In this document: positions 24,588-32,650 of the stretch, piece after piece
How positions within the stretch are numbered: position 1 is the stretch's first letter
How the letters are laid out: each line of letters opens with the position of its first letter
Assembly (NCBI GenBank): GCA_903825565.1
Contig: CAIKBD010000528.1
Span: 1 to 38,111, forward strand
Length of the DNA stretch: 38,111 nucleotides
Origin: an uncultured Anaerolineales bacterium
GTDB taxonomy: Bacteria; Chloroflexota; Anaerolineae; UBA4142
Direction: 5' to 3'
Made by a program: the position numbers and the translations under genes
The notes under the pieces: generated by a model
Database searches by the model: none
The model's input: the letters and a program-made list of their open reading frames with translations, nothing else
Told to the model about the DNA's origin: nothing

Positions 24588-25844
24588 TTATTTGCGCCGC
24601 GCCGCGCCGCTTTTTTCGGGCGCGGACGCCGGCTCTTTTTCAGGATGTGTCCGACGGATGATCACCCGTGCCAAGTTGAGGACGGCTTGGCTCAGGGGAA
24701 TGGTTTTTTGCGCGGCGACGAAAGGCACACCGCGATTGATCGCGACGAGCGTGGTGCGTTCGTCTTTGGGCAGGATGCCGCCAATCGGGTGTTTGATGCT
24801 GGCTTCAATATCTTTGGCGCTGATGCCGCTGCGACCGTCGTCTTTGTTCAAGACGAAAATCGTTTTTTCGGCGGGATAGCCCAACTGTTCCGTCAATTCA
24901 AAAAAGAGTTTCGCGTTCTTGATCGCGGGAATGTCGGTGGTCGAAAGCATGACGATGACATCGGCTTGATCGAGAAAAAAGATCGTGGATTCTTGAAACG
25001 ATTTCCAGAGATCAACGACGATGTAATCGTACGTCTTGTCGAGCAAATCGAGAATGCGTTTGAGGTGTTCGGGTTTGACGAGTTCTGCCAGCTCGGGGCG
25101 CGGCGGCGCGAGTAACACCTTGATGGTTGTGCTGTGGCTTGCCATCGTGCCGTCGAGCACTTCTTCATCGAGGTCGGCTTTGTTGCCGGCGAGATCGGCA
25201 ATTGTGCGGTTGCTGGGCAGGTTGAGCAGAACGCCAATGTCGCCAAATTCCAGGTTCGCGTCAATCAGTGCGATGCGCCCTTTCGATTCTTCGCGCAGGG
25301 CGACGGCGAGGTTGACGGCGATGGTGCTTGCGCCGCTACCACCCTTGGTGCCGAACACGGCGACGACGCGTCCGCCTTTGGGCGGCGGCGGGGGGGGCGT
25401 CGCGGCGACGCCGGTGGGCGGCGGCGGGGGCGCCATAACGCGGCGCGCCGCGGCAAATTGGTTGACGCGGTGGATGCTGGTGACTAGCTCTTCGCCGGAA
25501 AATGGCTTGATCAAGAACTCGCGTGCGCCGGCAAGCATGGAGCGGCGCAAATAGTCCGCTTCGCCTTGCACCGACATCATGACGACTTGGATGTTGGGCG
25601 ATTGCGCGGAGATGGCTTCGCTGGCGGCGATGCCGTCCATCTCCGGCATGTTAATGTCCATCAAAACGACATCGGGCTGCAACTTGCTAGCCATTTCGAC
25701 GCCCTCGCGCCCGTTGGACGCGGTGCCGATGATTTCGATATCGTTTTCAAAATAGAGTAGTTTTTTGACGTTTTCGCGTGTTTCTATAATGTCGTCAACG
25801 ATGAGTACACGAATTTTTGCGCTGGTTGGATTGGATGCGGACAT
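24588..25844 (-). CDS. TadZ/CpaE-like pilus localisation protein with an intact receiver domain
   Basis: A 418-residue fusion. Residues 10-125 are a response-regulator receiver with all conserved residues: D17 and D18, phospho-acceptor D63 in LMDINMP, S91 and K113 in KPF. A Pro-rich linker (about 138-157, two PPPPP runs) joins it to a MinD/ParA-type ATPase domain with the deviant loop GTKGGSGASTI, in which the second P-loop lysine is Ala, as is usual in CpaE/TadZ proteins. TadZ/CpaE places the pilus machine in the cell. Most relatives have a degenerate receiver; this one looks phosphorylatable. ATG 25844 is used. It lies between cpaB and tadA. Confidence 0.88.
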   Translation of the reverse strand: MSASNPTSAKIRVLIVDDIIETRENVKKLLYFENDIEIIGTASNGREGVEMASKLQPDVVLMDINMPEMDGIAASEAISAQSPNIQVVMMSVQGEADYLRRSMLAGAREFLIKPFSGEELVTSIHRVNQFAAARRVMAPPPPPTGVAATPPPPPPKGGRVVAVFGTKGGSGASTIAVNLAVALREESKGRIALIDANLEFGDIGVLLNLPSNRTIADLAGNKADLDEEVLDGTMASHSTTIKVLLAPPRPELAELVKPEHLKRILDLLDKTYDYIVVDLWKSFQESTIFFLDQADVIVMLSTTDIPAIKNAKLFFELTEQLGYPAEKTIFVLNKDDGRSGISAKDIEASIKHPIGGILPKDERTTLVAINRGVPFVAAQKTIPLSQAVLNLARVIIRRTHPEKEPASAPEKSGAARRK

Positions 25845-25891
25845 CAAATGCCTTTAGCTCGAACAGGAATGGGGGGCTTACAATGCGTCGC

Positions 25892-26734
25892 TTACTGGCG
25901 CGTATTGGGAATCGGCAACAAGTTGAACTTGAAACGCTTATTGAGATATTGCAGGGTAACCGCCTCGTGGTCATATGTGCCCTTGTCGCCCGCGCGGCGC
26001 AGCACGAGATCGATTTGCCCTTGTTCGCGCGCGCTCTTGAGCGCGAGGGCGTCTTGCCGGTTCAAGGCGAAGGTGATCGTGCCGGCGGCGGCGTTTTTCT
26101 GTTCGGCACCGCTTGACCACGCTCCGATTTGAATGATCAGCACATTTTGCAACATCATTTGCGTCACGGGCAACCCTTCGTTGCCGGTGAGGGCGGCAGG
26201 GCGCGCTGTCGTCGTCGTCGTCGCGCTGGAGGGCAGTTGCGTGGCTTGCAAGGTGAGCAAAATGTCCACGTAATCGCCGGCTTGCAGGGCGTTGCTGACG
26301 CCGGTAATTTCGCTGATCGCAAAGGCGATGGCGACGAGCGGCGTGCGGGTTTGGTCGCCCTCGCTGAACGAGGGGATGGAAAAAGCGGCGGGGCTTTGCG
26401 CCAATTTCTTTTCGCTGGCTTGGGTGTCAATGATCATCACAGGCATAACGATCTGTCCTTGATAGATCAGTTGGCGCGACATTTTGCCGGCAACGTCGGT
26501 CGTCTTTTCAAGGTACTGGGGCGGCAATGCATTTTCGGGCCACGCCTTGAGCTCCAACGCTTCGGTTGGAATGAGCGAGCGTTCCGCGATATTTTGCGCC
26601 GCGACGACGATCATTTTGGTTGGGACTTCGGGCGCCTTGTTGCCCTGGTCCATCAGCATCACGAACACACCGCCGGCTGTGATAGCGCCGAGCAATAAAC
26701 CGAGCACGACGAGAACTTTTCCACCGCGTCGCAT
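25892..26734 (-). CDS. cpaB: Flp pilus assembly protein CpaB/RcpC
   Basis: A 280-residue protein with an N-terminal membrane anchor (about 7-29) and an SAF domain (about 40-105, MIVVAAQNIAERSLIPTEAL) followed by a CpaB C-terminal domain (about 130-260). SAF domains bind glycan-like ligands. In diderms CpaB works with the secretin; in a cell without one it may bind the wall. A Thr/Ala-rich insertion (SSATTTTTARPAALTG) lies near residue 180. GGAG seven bases upstream supports the start. It is the first gene of the pilus-assembly operon, with a strong promoter just upstream. Confidence 0.9.
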   Translation of the reverse strand: MRRGGKVLVVLGLLLGAITAGGVFVMLMDQGNKAPEVPTKMIVVAAQNIAERSLIPTEALELKAWPENALPPQYLEKTTDVAGKMSRQLIYQGQIVMPVMIIDTQASEKKLAQSPAAFSIPSFSEGDQTRTPLVAIAFAISEITGVSNALQAGDYVDILLTLQATQLPSSATTTTTARPAALTGNEGLPVTQMMLQNVLIIQIGAWSSGAEQKNAAAGTITFALNRQDALALKSAREQGQIDLVLRRAGDKGTYDHEAVTLQYLNKRFKFNLLPIPNTRQ

Positions 26735-26781
26735 ACCGTTACTCCTTGTGCCAAATGTGTGGCGAACTGAATTTCGGGGGT

Positions 26782-26810
26782 ATTGTACTCCGATTTATCT
26801 GAATTGACAA
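26782..26810 (-). promoter_or_regulatory. Predicted promoter of the cpaB-comF operon
   Basis: Minus strand TTGTCA (26805-26810), 17-base spacer, TACAAT (26782-26787), start near 26775, about 40 bases before cpaB. It is divergent from and close to the plus-strand promoter at 26828. Confidence 0.65.
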
Positions 26811-26827
26811 GGGTGAAAATTTTCTAC

Positions 26828-26856
26828 TTGACAGCCCTCTCGTTTTGACATACACT
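26828..26856 (+). promoter_or_regulatory. Predicted promoter of the Thr-Pro repeat surface gene
   Basis: TTGACA (26828-26833), 17-base spacer, TACACT (26851-26856); start near 26863. Only 17 bases separate its -35 box from that of the divergent cpaB promoter, so the two could share a regulator. Confidence 0.6.
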
Positions 26857-26866
26857 TGACGCAAGT
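26854..26866. promoter_or_regulatory. Palindrome over the transcription start of the 26923 gene
   Basis: ACTTGACGCAAGT, five-base arms around ACG, overlapping the end of the -10 box and the predicted start site. The position is typical of a repressor operator. Confidence 0.3.
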
Positions 26867-26922
26867 ATGCGTCCCAATTTACTTGGCGGCAACTTTGTCG
26901 CAACGATCCGTGGAGAAGAGCC

Positions 26923-27546
26923 ATGAAACAACCGAGACCCGTGATGCTGTGGTACGGCGTGGGTTTGTTCGTCTTGATGATCGCCGCCGTTTCGTTCGTG
27001 AGCATGCCGCCTGAAGTGAGCGATGCGCGGCGCGCGGCGGTGCCGTTCCGCCAGGCAACTGCAACCTTTACGCGTCCACGCCCGTCAAGCCCCACCAGTT
27101 CTCCCACACCATCGCCGACGAGTACGGCGACGAATACGCCGGTGCCTTCGAACACGCCGACGCGTACGAATACGCCGGTGCCTTCGAACACGCCGACGCG
27201 TACGAATACGCCGGTGCCCCCGAACACGCCGACGCGCACGAATACGCCGGTGCCGGTTGCGCCCACTGCGGCGCCGACGACCGCGGCAACCGCCGCGTCT
27301 GCCGCTACTGCGACGACGGCGTCCGCGACGAGTACGGTCGTCGCGACAATCACGCCGCTTGTCGGCTCTAGCGCCGGCGTGGCGACGGTTACGCCGTTGG
27401 TGCTAGGTGTGCTGACCGCGACGCCGACGCCCACGGCTACAACTGGGATGCCCGCCACCGGTCTGACGTTCACCTGGGTGATCGCCGCATTGACGCTGGT
27501 GTTGATCGTGGTGGGGGCGCGCTATTTGCGGCAAACTTCGACGTAG
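26923..27546 (+). CDS. Thr/Pro-repeat surface protein with LPxTG-like tail
   Basis: A 207-residue protein with an N-terminal membrane or signal segment (about 8-28), a long Thr/Pro/Ala-rich middle (about 45-175) and a C-terminal MPATG followed by a hydrophobic helix (FTWVIAALTLVLIVVGA) and a short basic tail. The order MPATG, hydrophobic stretch, positive tail is that of a sortase sorting signal with Met for Leu. The middle holds three copies of a twelve-residue unit NTPVPSNTPTRT. No globular domain is seen. It lies between the two blocks of Tad genes, on the opposite strand, and is likely a wall-spanning stalk. No sortase gene is in the window. Confidence 0.75.
   Translation: MKQPRPVMLWYGVGLFVLMIAAVSFVSMPPEVSDARRAAVPFRQATATFTRPRPSSPTSSPTPSPTSTATNTPVPSNTPTRTNTPVPSNTPTRTNTPVPPNTPTRTNTPVPVAPTAAPTTAATAASAATATTASATSTVVATITPLVGSSAGVATVTPLVLGVLTATPTPTATTGMPATGLTFTWVIAALTLVLIVVGARYLRQTST
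27133..27258 (+). repeat. 36-base tandem repeat within the surface gene
   Basis: Units at 27133-27168 and 27169-27204 are identical; 27205-27240 has a few changes; a half unit ends at 27258. Each unit encodes twelve residues, so copy-number change would keep the frame. Confidence 0.85.
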
Positions 27547-27582
27547 CGGCGAACCAGTAATTCCAATTTCACCAAGCGAATT

Positions 27583-27617
27583 GTGGCGGGTATGTCGTTC
27601 TGTGGCATACCCGCCAC
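27583..27617. terminator. Bidirectional hairpin between convergent genes
   Basis: Perfect 12-bp stem GTGGCGGGTATG (27583-27594) and 27606-27617 with an 11-base loop; T-rich sequence follows on the plus strand. It lies between the converging 26923 gene and the Kelch-protein gene. Confidence 0.75.
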
Positions 27618-27642
27618 TTGTTTGTCCGAGGCGTTTGTGGGG

Positions 27643-29946
27643 CTATTGATTCTTTTTAATCAGCGGCAAAAAGCCGCTGGCGGGCCCGCTTGCCCGGGTG
27701 GGCGTGCGCGTGGGTGTCGGCGTGGCAATCACCGAGCCGCTTTGCACGGGTCCGTAAATGTTGTTCGTTTCGATGAGTTCCAACACATAGCCGTAGGTTT
27801 GACTACAGTTGACTTCGCTAGCATCGTCGCACGTATCTATTTGCGCGTAAAAGGTGTGCTTGGTTGCCGGCAAGGTGGGCGGTAGCAGGTAGCATTTGAA
27901 ATTGAGATCCTGGGTCTCGCCCGGTCCCAACGCGTAAATGACAAAGTACTGTTGGTCGGCATTCATCGTATTGGATATGTCCATGCAGTTACCGGTTGGG
28001 AAGGGCGCGCTGGGTGCCGGATCGGGATTGATGTAGAGATCGACGAAAATGCTGTACGAAGTTGTTCCCGAATAGGCGCGGGTGCCAGCGATCCCGCTCG
28101 ACGCGGTGCGGCGCGCGCCTTGCGGCAAACGCGGCAAGGGCGTCGCCGGTTTCGTCGTGCTAAGCGACGACGGGCGGCGATTGTAGGTGCTACCGATGTT
28201 GGTGATCCGCACAGTGATTGTTTGCGTTGTCGGCACCGCGTTGGCGTTCGGCGAGTTGATTCCCAGGATCGTGAAATCCGGTTTCGCGCCGATCACGGTT
28301 GGCGTTGCCGTGTTACCGCCTAGCGGCGTGTTGGTCGGGGTGGGTGTGGGCGGCGGCGGGTAGCGCACTTGGAACGCGTGCAACGCCGGCGTTTGGGCGT
28401 AGGGTGAAGTTGTCGTGAACAAGGTGCGGTACTGAATGAGACTCGCCGAGAACGCCAGGTTGAACGTGCTTGAGACTCCGACGCCGGTGGTGAGACTGGG
28501 CAAGTCCAGCCACGCGGCGCTGAGCAGATCGCTTGTGCGATTCGCATACCGATATTGCACGGACATGGAGTTGTTGGGCGTGGTGATCGTCGAGCCGACT
28601 TGAATTTGGCTGACGTTGCGGACATCGCCCATGTTGATCACGCGCGAGGTGAAGGTGCCGTTCGGCGCGTAACGCGATCCTAACCCGGCGGTGGAGCCAT
28701 AATATACGGTGTCCGAGCCGTAATCCTCGCCGTCTGCAACTGTGCCGTACCCGCCGATCACGTAGAGATTGCCGCCGCTGTTGATCACGCTGCCATGATA
28801 CGAACGCGGGCGTGGAATCGGAAAGGAAGGGAGCCAGTAATCGCCGCTCCCCCAATCGCGGAGCGTGCCGTCGGTTTTGATCAGTGACGAAAAGACGCCG
28901 GTGATAGGAGTTCGCGCTGTGCCCAATTGCCCGCCGGTTGTGAAGAGTTGCCCGCTTTGTTGCGCGCCGCCGTGTGCGGTCAACGAGTTCTTGAGCGGTC
29001 CTGCCGAACTAAATGCGCCGACGGTGTTGCCGGAGAATTGCGAGCTGTTTACATCGGGGATCGTTTCGTCGCCGGTGCCGGTGTGCCGCGTGCCGCCCAT
29101 CGCGTAAAGGTAACTTGCGTCGGTGTCTAGGTTGGTCCAAGTGGCGGCGGCGAAGGAGCTGATGCCGTCGGGGAGTGCGTTGCTTTCGAGCGTGTAGGTA
29201 CCAATTGCGCCCGTAGTAGAATTAAGTGTGAACCGGTAGATACTTGCGCTAAAAAGTGCTCCCGGACGTCCGCCTATAACATACAAATAACCGTCGCGCA
29301 CAACTGCTTGTAAATAGACCAAGCCCTCTGGCAATGCATCGGCGACAGTGGTCCAACTGCCGGTGAAATTGCCGTTCAAATCCAAGCCGCGATAAGAAAT
29401 TGCGGTATCAGCGGTGATGCCGGCGTCCGGCGAGCCGCCGATCACGTAGAGGAATGCGCCGTTTGAAGTTGGGTAAAGTGCCGCCGCCATGCCGGACAAA
29501 CCATACGGGAGATCGGCGACTTTGGTAAATGCCGACTTGAGCGAGCCGGAAGCCATATTGGTCGGCGCGGCGTAGATCGCCGTTTGCGGTGTACTGATGC
29601 CCCCAATGCGAGAGACGCCGCCAATGACGTAGAGCGTATCTGTGTAGATCACGGTTGCGAGTTCGGCAAGTTGAAGCGGCAAGTGATGCGTATCGGTGAA
29701 CCAGTCGGAGGAAAGACCAATCGGCAATAATTGCACGTTCCCATCATCCGAAACGCCGCCGCTCAAGCCGGTGGCGTACATGTTGCCTTGCACGAATTCG
29801 GCGATGGTGCTGTCGCTGGCGAAACAATCGCTGGCAGTGCAACTAATCCCGGCGGAAACGCGGTAGGGTGTGCTGTAGAATAAACTGATGATGGCGGCAA
29901 GCATCATCACGCCGCCGCCGATGAGTAACCACTTGTACGTCCGCAT
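27643..29946 (-). CDS. Membrane-anchored Kelch-propeller protein of the Tad locus
   Basis: A 767-residue protein. N-terminal membrane segment (about 6-25, LLIGGGVMMLAAIISLFYS). Residues about 50-440 contain six Kelch-type repeats marked by YVIGG, YVIGG, YVIGG, YAMGG, FTTGG and YVIGG, predicting a beta-propeller. A beta-sandwich module follows (about 450-545), then a TPTPTNTP linker, a CARDB-like module (about 580-730) with four cysteines, a second TPTPTRTPTR linker, and the tail GFLPLIKKNQ. ATG 29946 is chosen because the membrane segment starts there and AAGGA precedes it. It is the last gene of the pilin block, after the TadG-like gene, and is a candidate pilus-tip or surface binding protein. 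Confidence 0.85.
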   Translation of the reverse strand: MRTYKWLLIGGGVMMLAAIISLFYSTPYRVSAGISCTASDCFASDSTIAEFVQGNMYATGLSGGVSDDGNVQLLPIGLSSDWFTDTHHLPLQLAELATVIYTDTLYVIGGVSRIGGISTPQTAIYAAPTNMASGSLKSAFTKVADLPYGLSGMAAALYPTSNGAFLYVIGGSPDAGITADTAISYRGLDLNGNFTGSWTTVADALPEGLVYLQAVVRDGYLYVIGGRPGALFSASIYRFTLNSTTGAIGTYTLESNALPDGISSFAAATWTNLDTDASYLYAMGGTRHTGTGDETIPDVNSSQFSGNTVGAFSSAGPLKNSLTAHGGAQQSGQLFTTGGQLGTARTPITGVFSSLIKTDGTLRDWGSGDYWLPSFPIPRPRSYHGSVINSGGNLYVIGGYGTVADGEDYGSDTVYYGSTAGLGSRYAPNGTFTSRVINMGDVRNVSQIQVGSTITTPNNSMSVQYRYANRTSDLLSAAWLDLPSLTTGVGVSSTFNLAFSASLIQYRTLFTTTSPYAQTPALHAFQVRYPPPPTPTPTNTPLGGNTATPTVIGAKPDFTILGINSPNANAVPTTQTITVRITNIGSTYNRRPSSLSTTKPATPLPRLPQGARRTASSGIAGTRAYSGTTSYSIFVDLYINPDPAPSAPFPTGNCMDISNTMNADQQYFVIYALGPGETQDLNFKCYLLPPTLPATKHTFYAQIDTCDDASEVNCSQTYGYVLELIETNNIYGPVQSGSVIATPTPTRTPTRASGPASGFLPLIKKNQ

Positions 29947-29989
29947 AGGTGTCAGTTCCTTACCCCCCGGAAATACGCGCCAAAGTGAA

Positions 29990-30019
29990 AGTGGGGGCAA
30001 CCTCTCGGCTACCCCCACT
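29990..30019 (-). other. Hairpin between the TadG-like and Kelch genes
   Basis: Stem AGTGGGGG (29990-29997) with 30012-30019, and partial pairing inside the 14-base loop. No U-run follows on the minus strand, so it may slow or process the transcript rather than end it. Confidence 0.4.
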
Positions 30020-30027
30020 GATTTTCG

Positions 30028-32190
30028 CTAGTTTCCACAAGAGACGGTGTTGTTTGTTTTGAGGAAGAGGTCGGTCTTGTAGGTGCCGCTACCCGTGTCT
30101 ACGACGACGGTGGGGTTGCTGGTGAGTGCCGCACCGCCGAGTCCATCCGTAAAGACGTTGTAGGTCAAGCCGTTGATCGCGACGCTGGCGGATTGAATTT
30201 CGTACGTGCCTGGGTCGGCGTTCGGAAGCACGAACTCGCCGTTGGACGTGGTCTGCAACGTGTACGACAAGTTGGTGTTGCGGTTGCGAATCACGACCGT
30301 CGCGCCGGAGGCGAACGCTTCGGAAGTGATGATGCGGCATGTTTCCGAGCCGATTTGTTGCACGCGTTGCGAAATCTGGGTGTAGATGCTCGCCATCGAG
30401 TTGGCGTCTGTCGCGCGGAAATAGTGCGGCTTGGTCGCATCGGTGTCGCGCGTGGCGATGGCTTGCAGGGCGGCAGGGTTAAAGTCCGTGCCGACGGCAA
30501 TGGTGAAGATGATCGTGTCGGGCATCCCGTCGCGCGGCGTGGTGTCGCCCTTCGCCAGGTTGGCTTGATCGAGCGCGTCTTGCTCCGCTTGCTGATTGCA
30601 AGACGGGGGTGTGCCGTACCCGTCATAACCGGTGCGCTGTCCGTTCAGGCGCACGTTCATGTTACCATCGGAAGCCAGGATGACGACGGCGACACTGTTC
30701 GCATTGTGACCCGTGCCCAGGACGGTTTCGCGTCCGACTTTCAGACCGTCGGCAATCGGGGTGTAGCTATCCGCGCTCAATCCTTCGATGGTTGTGTTGA
30801 CACTGGTGATGTTGTTGGTGAGCGCGGCGCGCATTTGGCCAAAGTAGTATTCGCGCGTGTTGCCACTCGACTCGCAGGAGTAGTTGTAGCGCGTGCCGTT
30901 GGCAACCCGCGGATAGGTGACGAGCGAGACTTGATCGCCTTGCGCTGGGAGCATGTTCAGGTTAAAGGTTTTGAGTGCGTCCTTAGCGGCGCGCAATTTT
31001 GTTTTGGAGCCGAAGCTGTCGTTCATACTACCCGAAATGTCCAGGATGTTGACGACATCTACCGGCACGTGCGCGGTGGTGGCGGTGGTTTGCGTCAAGG
31101 TGAGTTTCTGCAATTTGATGGAGCCAGCCAGGACGCGTTTCACATCAATCGGTGGGCGGACTTTGACGCTGACGACGCCAAAGTTGGTGCAACCGCCTTC
31201 CGCTTGCGGGTCTACCCATTCTTGGAATTTGCCGTCCACGTACTTGTTGTTGCCTTGGAAGGTATAGCCCGTGATGCGGAAGCGCGCAAATGCTTTGATG
31301 CGATACTGGGTGTTGTTGCCGGTGCCTTGGATCGCGTCGTACACCGGGATCGTAACCTGGGAAGGCAACGTGCCGTTGATGCGGCTATCGAGCGCGCCGC
31401 GCACGTTACTGCTGGCGGAAATGCCGGTGTTGCCGTTGACCCAATCGCCGACGGCCCAGTTGCCGCTACGCGACGTGTCGTTCATGTTTTCCACCAGCGT
31501 CGTCGTGCTGGAGGTGTCGTTGCGCCAGAAAATCCAGCCAAAGTTGCCGGGCGCAGATTGCTTGTTTTCCCAGATACGGTACGAGTAGGTGGGATCGGTT
31601 TGTTCGTAATGCACGTCGGGCGTGCCATCCGCGTTTTCGTCTACGAAGGTATCCATGCTGATAATGAGCGGGAACATGTTGCTTGCGCTACACGCGCCTT
31701 TGGAGGCGTATGCCGCCGCGCCGCCGCCCGTTTGCATCTGGCGGAAACCGATCACGCCGGCAAAGTAGGTGGGGAACAACTTGTCGCCTTCCACTTGCAC
31801 GCCGATCACCGGGAGGGGCGCGCCGCCGACGCTAATCGTTTGCGGCGGGGTGTTGCTCAAGCCGTACGCGTCAATCGTGTTGGTGCGCACGACGATGTTG
31901 TTGCCCGAGGCGTCTTGGACGACATAGTACGCACGCACGCGGCTCGGGTCTAGCCCATTGGCGCGGACATAGGTGGTGACGGCTGCCGAGATCGCGCCGT
32001 TGGTTTTGGTTTGCGCCAATGCCAGTGCGCCGGCTTGCGCGCCCGAGTCAATGGCGTTTTGAACTTGCCGCCGTTGGACGTAGGCGTTTCCCGCATCCAC
32101 GACGAGAGCGAGCAAGGCGACCAACACCACCATTGCCCCGGCAATGATGATGATGGATTGACCTTGCTCGCGTCGGAAGAATTTTTTCAT
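30028..32190 (-). CDS. TadG-like protein with von Willebrand factor A domain
   Basis: A 720-residue protein. The start MKKFFRREQGQSIIIIAGAM and membrane segment (about 11-33) are the TadE/TadG-type prepilin-like signal. A beta-rich region with a DENADGTPD loop follows, then a von Willebrand A domain (about 378-600) with the metal site DISGSMND (D384, S386, S388), and a carboxypeptidase-regulatory or CNA-B-like module (about 625-700, GATVVIRNRNTN and GTYEIQSA). Proteins of this type sit at the pilus or envelope and bind ligands through a divalent metal. ATG 32190 follows AAGGGGG. It is in line with two TadE-like genes upstream and the Kelch-protein gene downstream. Confidence 0.9.
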   Translation of the reverse strand: MKKFFRREQGQSIIIIAGAMVVLVALLALVVDAGNAYVQRRQVQNAIDSGAQAGALALAQTKTNGAISAAVTTYVRANGLDPSRVRAYYVVQDASGNNIVVRTNTIDAYGLSNTPPQTISVGGAPLPVIGVQVEGDKLFPTYFAGVIGFRQMQTGGGAAAYASKGACSASNMFPLIISMDTFVDENADGTPDVHYEQTDPTYSYRIWENKQSAPGNFGWIFWRNDTSSTTTLVENMNDTSRSGNWAVGDWVNGNTGISASSNVRGALDSRINGTLPSQVTIPVYDAIQGTGNNTQYRIKAFARFRITGYTFQGNNKYVDGKFQEWVDPQAEGGCTNFGVVSVKVRPPIDVKRVLAGSIKLQKLTLTQTTATTAHVPVDVVNILDISGSMNDSFGSKTKLRAAKDALKTFNLNMLPAQGDQVSLVTYPRVANGTRYNYSCESSGNTREYYFGQMRAALTNNITSVNTTIEGLSADSYTPIADGLKVGRETVLGTGHNANSVAVVILASDGNMNVRLNGQRTGYDGYGTPPSCNQQAEQDALDQANLAKGDTTPRDGMPDTIIFTIAVGTDFNPAALQAIATRDTDATKPHYFRATDANSMASIYTQISQRVQQIGSETCRIITSEAFASGATVVIRNRNTNLSYTLQTTSNGEFVLPNADPGTYEIQSASVAINGLTYNVFTDGLGGAALTSNPTVVVDTGSGTYKTDLFLKTNNTVSCGN

Positions 32191-32210
32191 GGTATACCCC
32201 CTTAACCATT

Positions 32211-32642
32211 TCATTCAATGGTCATAACGGATTGTGCTTTAATAGGAATCGGTCCGAAGCGAATGGCGCTACCTCCGATCAACGGAATCGTAGCAGTTGG
32301 AATGGGAACATAATACACGGCAGTAACAGAAACTTGCACGCCCGACAGCCATGCGGTGGCGTCGGTCGGTTCGACCAAAACACTTAATTGCGAAGCATCC
32401 AAGGCAAAACTTTTCGAGCGCACGAGCGTTTGAATTGCAGTGACCGTTTGGTGTTTGGGATCGTGCACAATCGCGCTAGTGCCTTCCCGGACTGCCAGTT
32501 GGGTGGTGACGAAAGAGTAAAACAAGATGGACATGGCGGCAAGCCCAATGAGCAAACCCAAAAAAATAGGCAACGTGTACGCAAATTCGACGAGGGCTTG
32601 CCCCCGTTCGGAAGAAGGTTTGCGACACCGGTTGAGTTTCAT
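32211..32642 (-). CDS. TadE-like pseudopilin
   Basis: A 143-residue minor pilin-like protein: short basic head, then ERGQALVEFAYTLPIFLGLL, the TadE signature with the conserved Glu in the hydrophobic helix, then a beta-rich tail. Prepilin peptidase would cut after the Gly of ERGQ. Such pseudopilins are needed for Flp pilus assembly. AGGTGA lies a few bases upstream of the ATG, inside the gap of eight bases after the previous gene, suggesting coupled translation. Confidence 0.88.
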   Translation of the reverse strand: MKLNRCRKPSSERGQALVEFAYTLPIFLGLLIGLAAMSILFYSFVTTQLAVREGTSAIVHDPKHQTVTAIQTLVRSKSFALDASQLSVLVEPTDATAWLSGVQVSVTAVYYVPIPTATIPLIGGSAIRFGPIPIKAQSVMTIE

Positions 32643-32650
32643 CGCATCAC

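Noticed and set aside
27133..27258. CRISPR-like array
   Set aside because: The repeats are contiguous without spacers and encode in-frame Thr-Pro units.
30193..31953. 586-codon open frame opposite the TadG-like gene
   Set aside because: Arg/Val-rich shadow frame caused by GC-rich codon use; no motif, while the other strand has a clear vWA domain.
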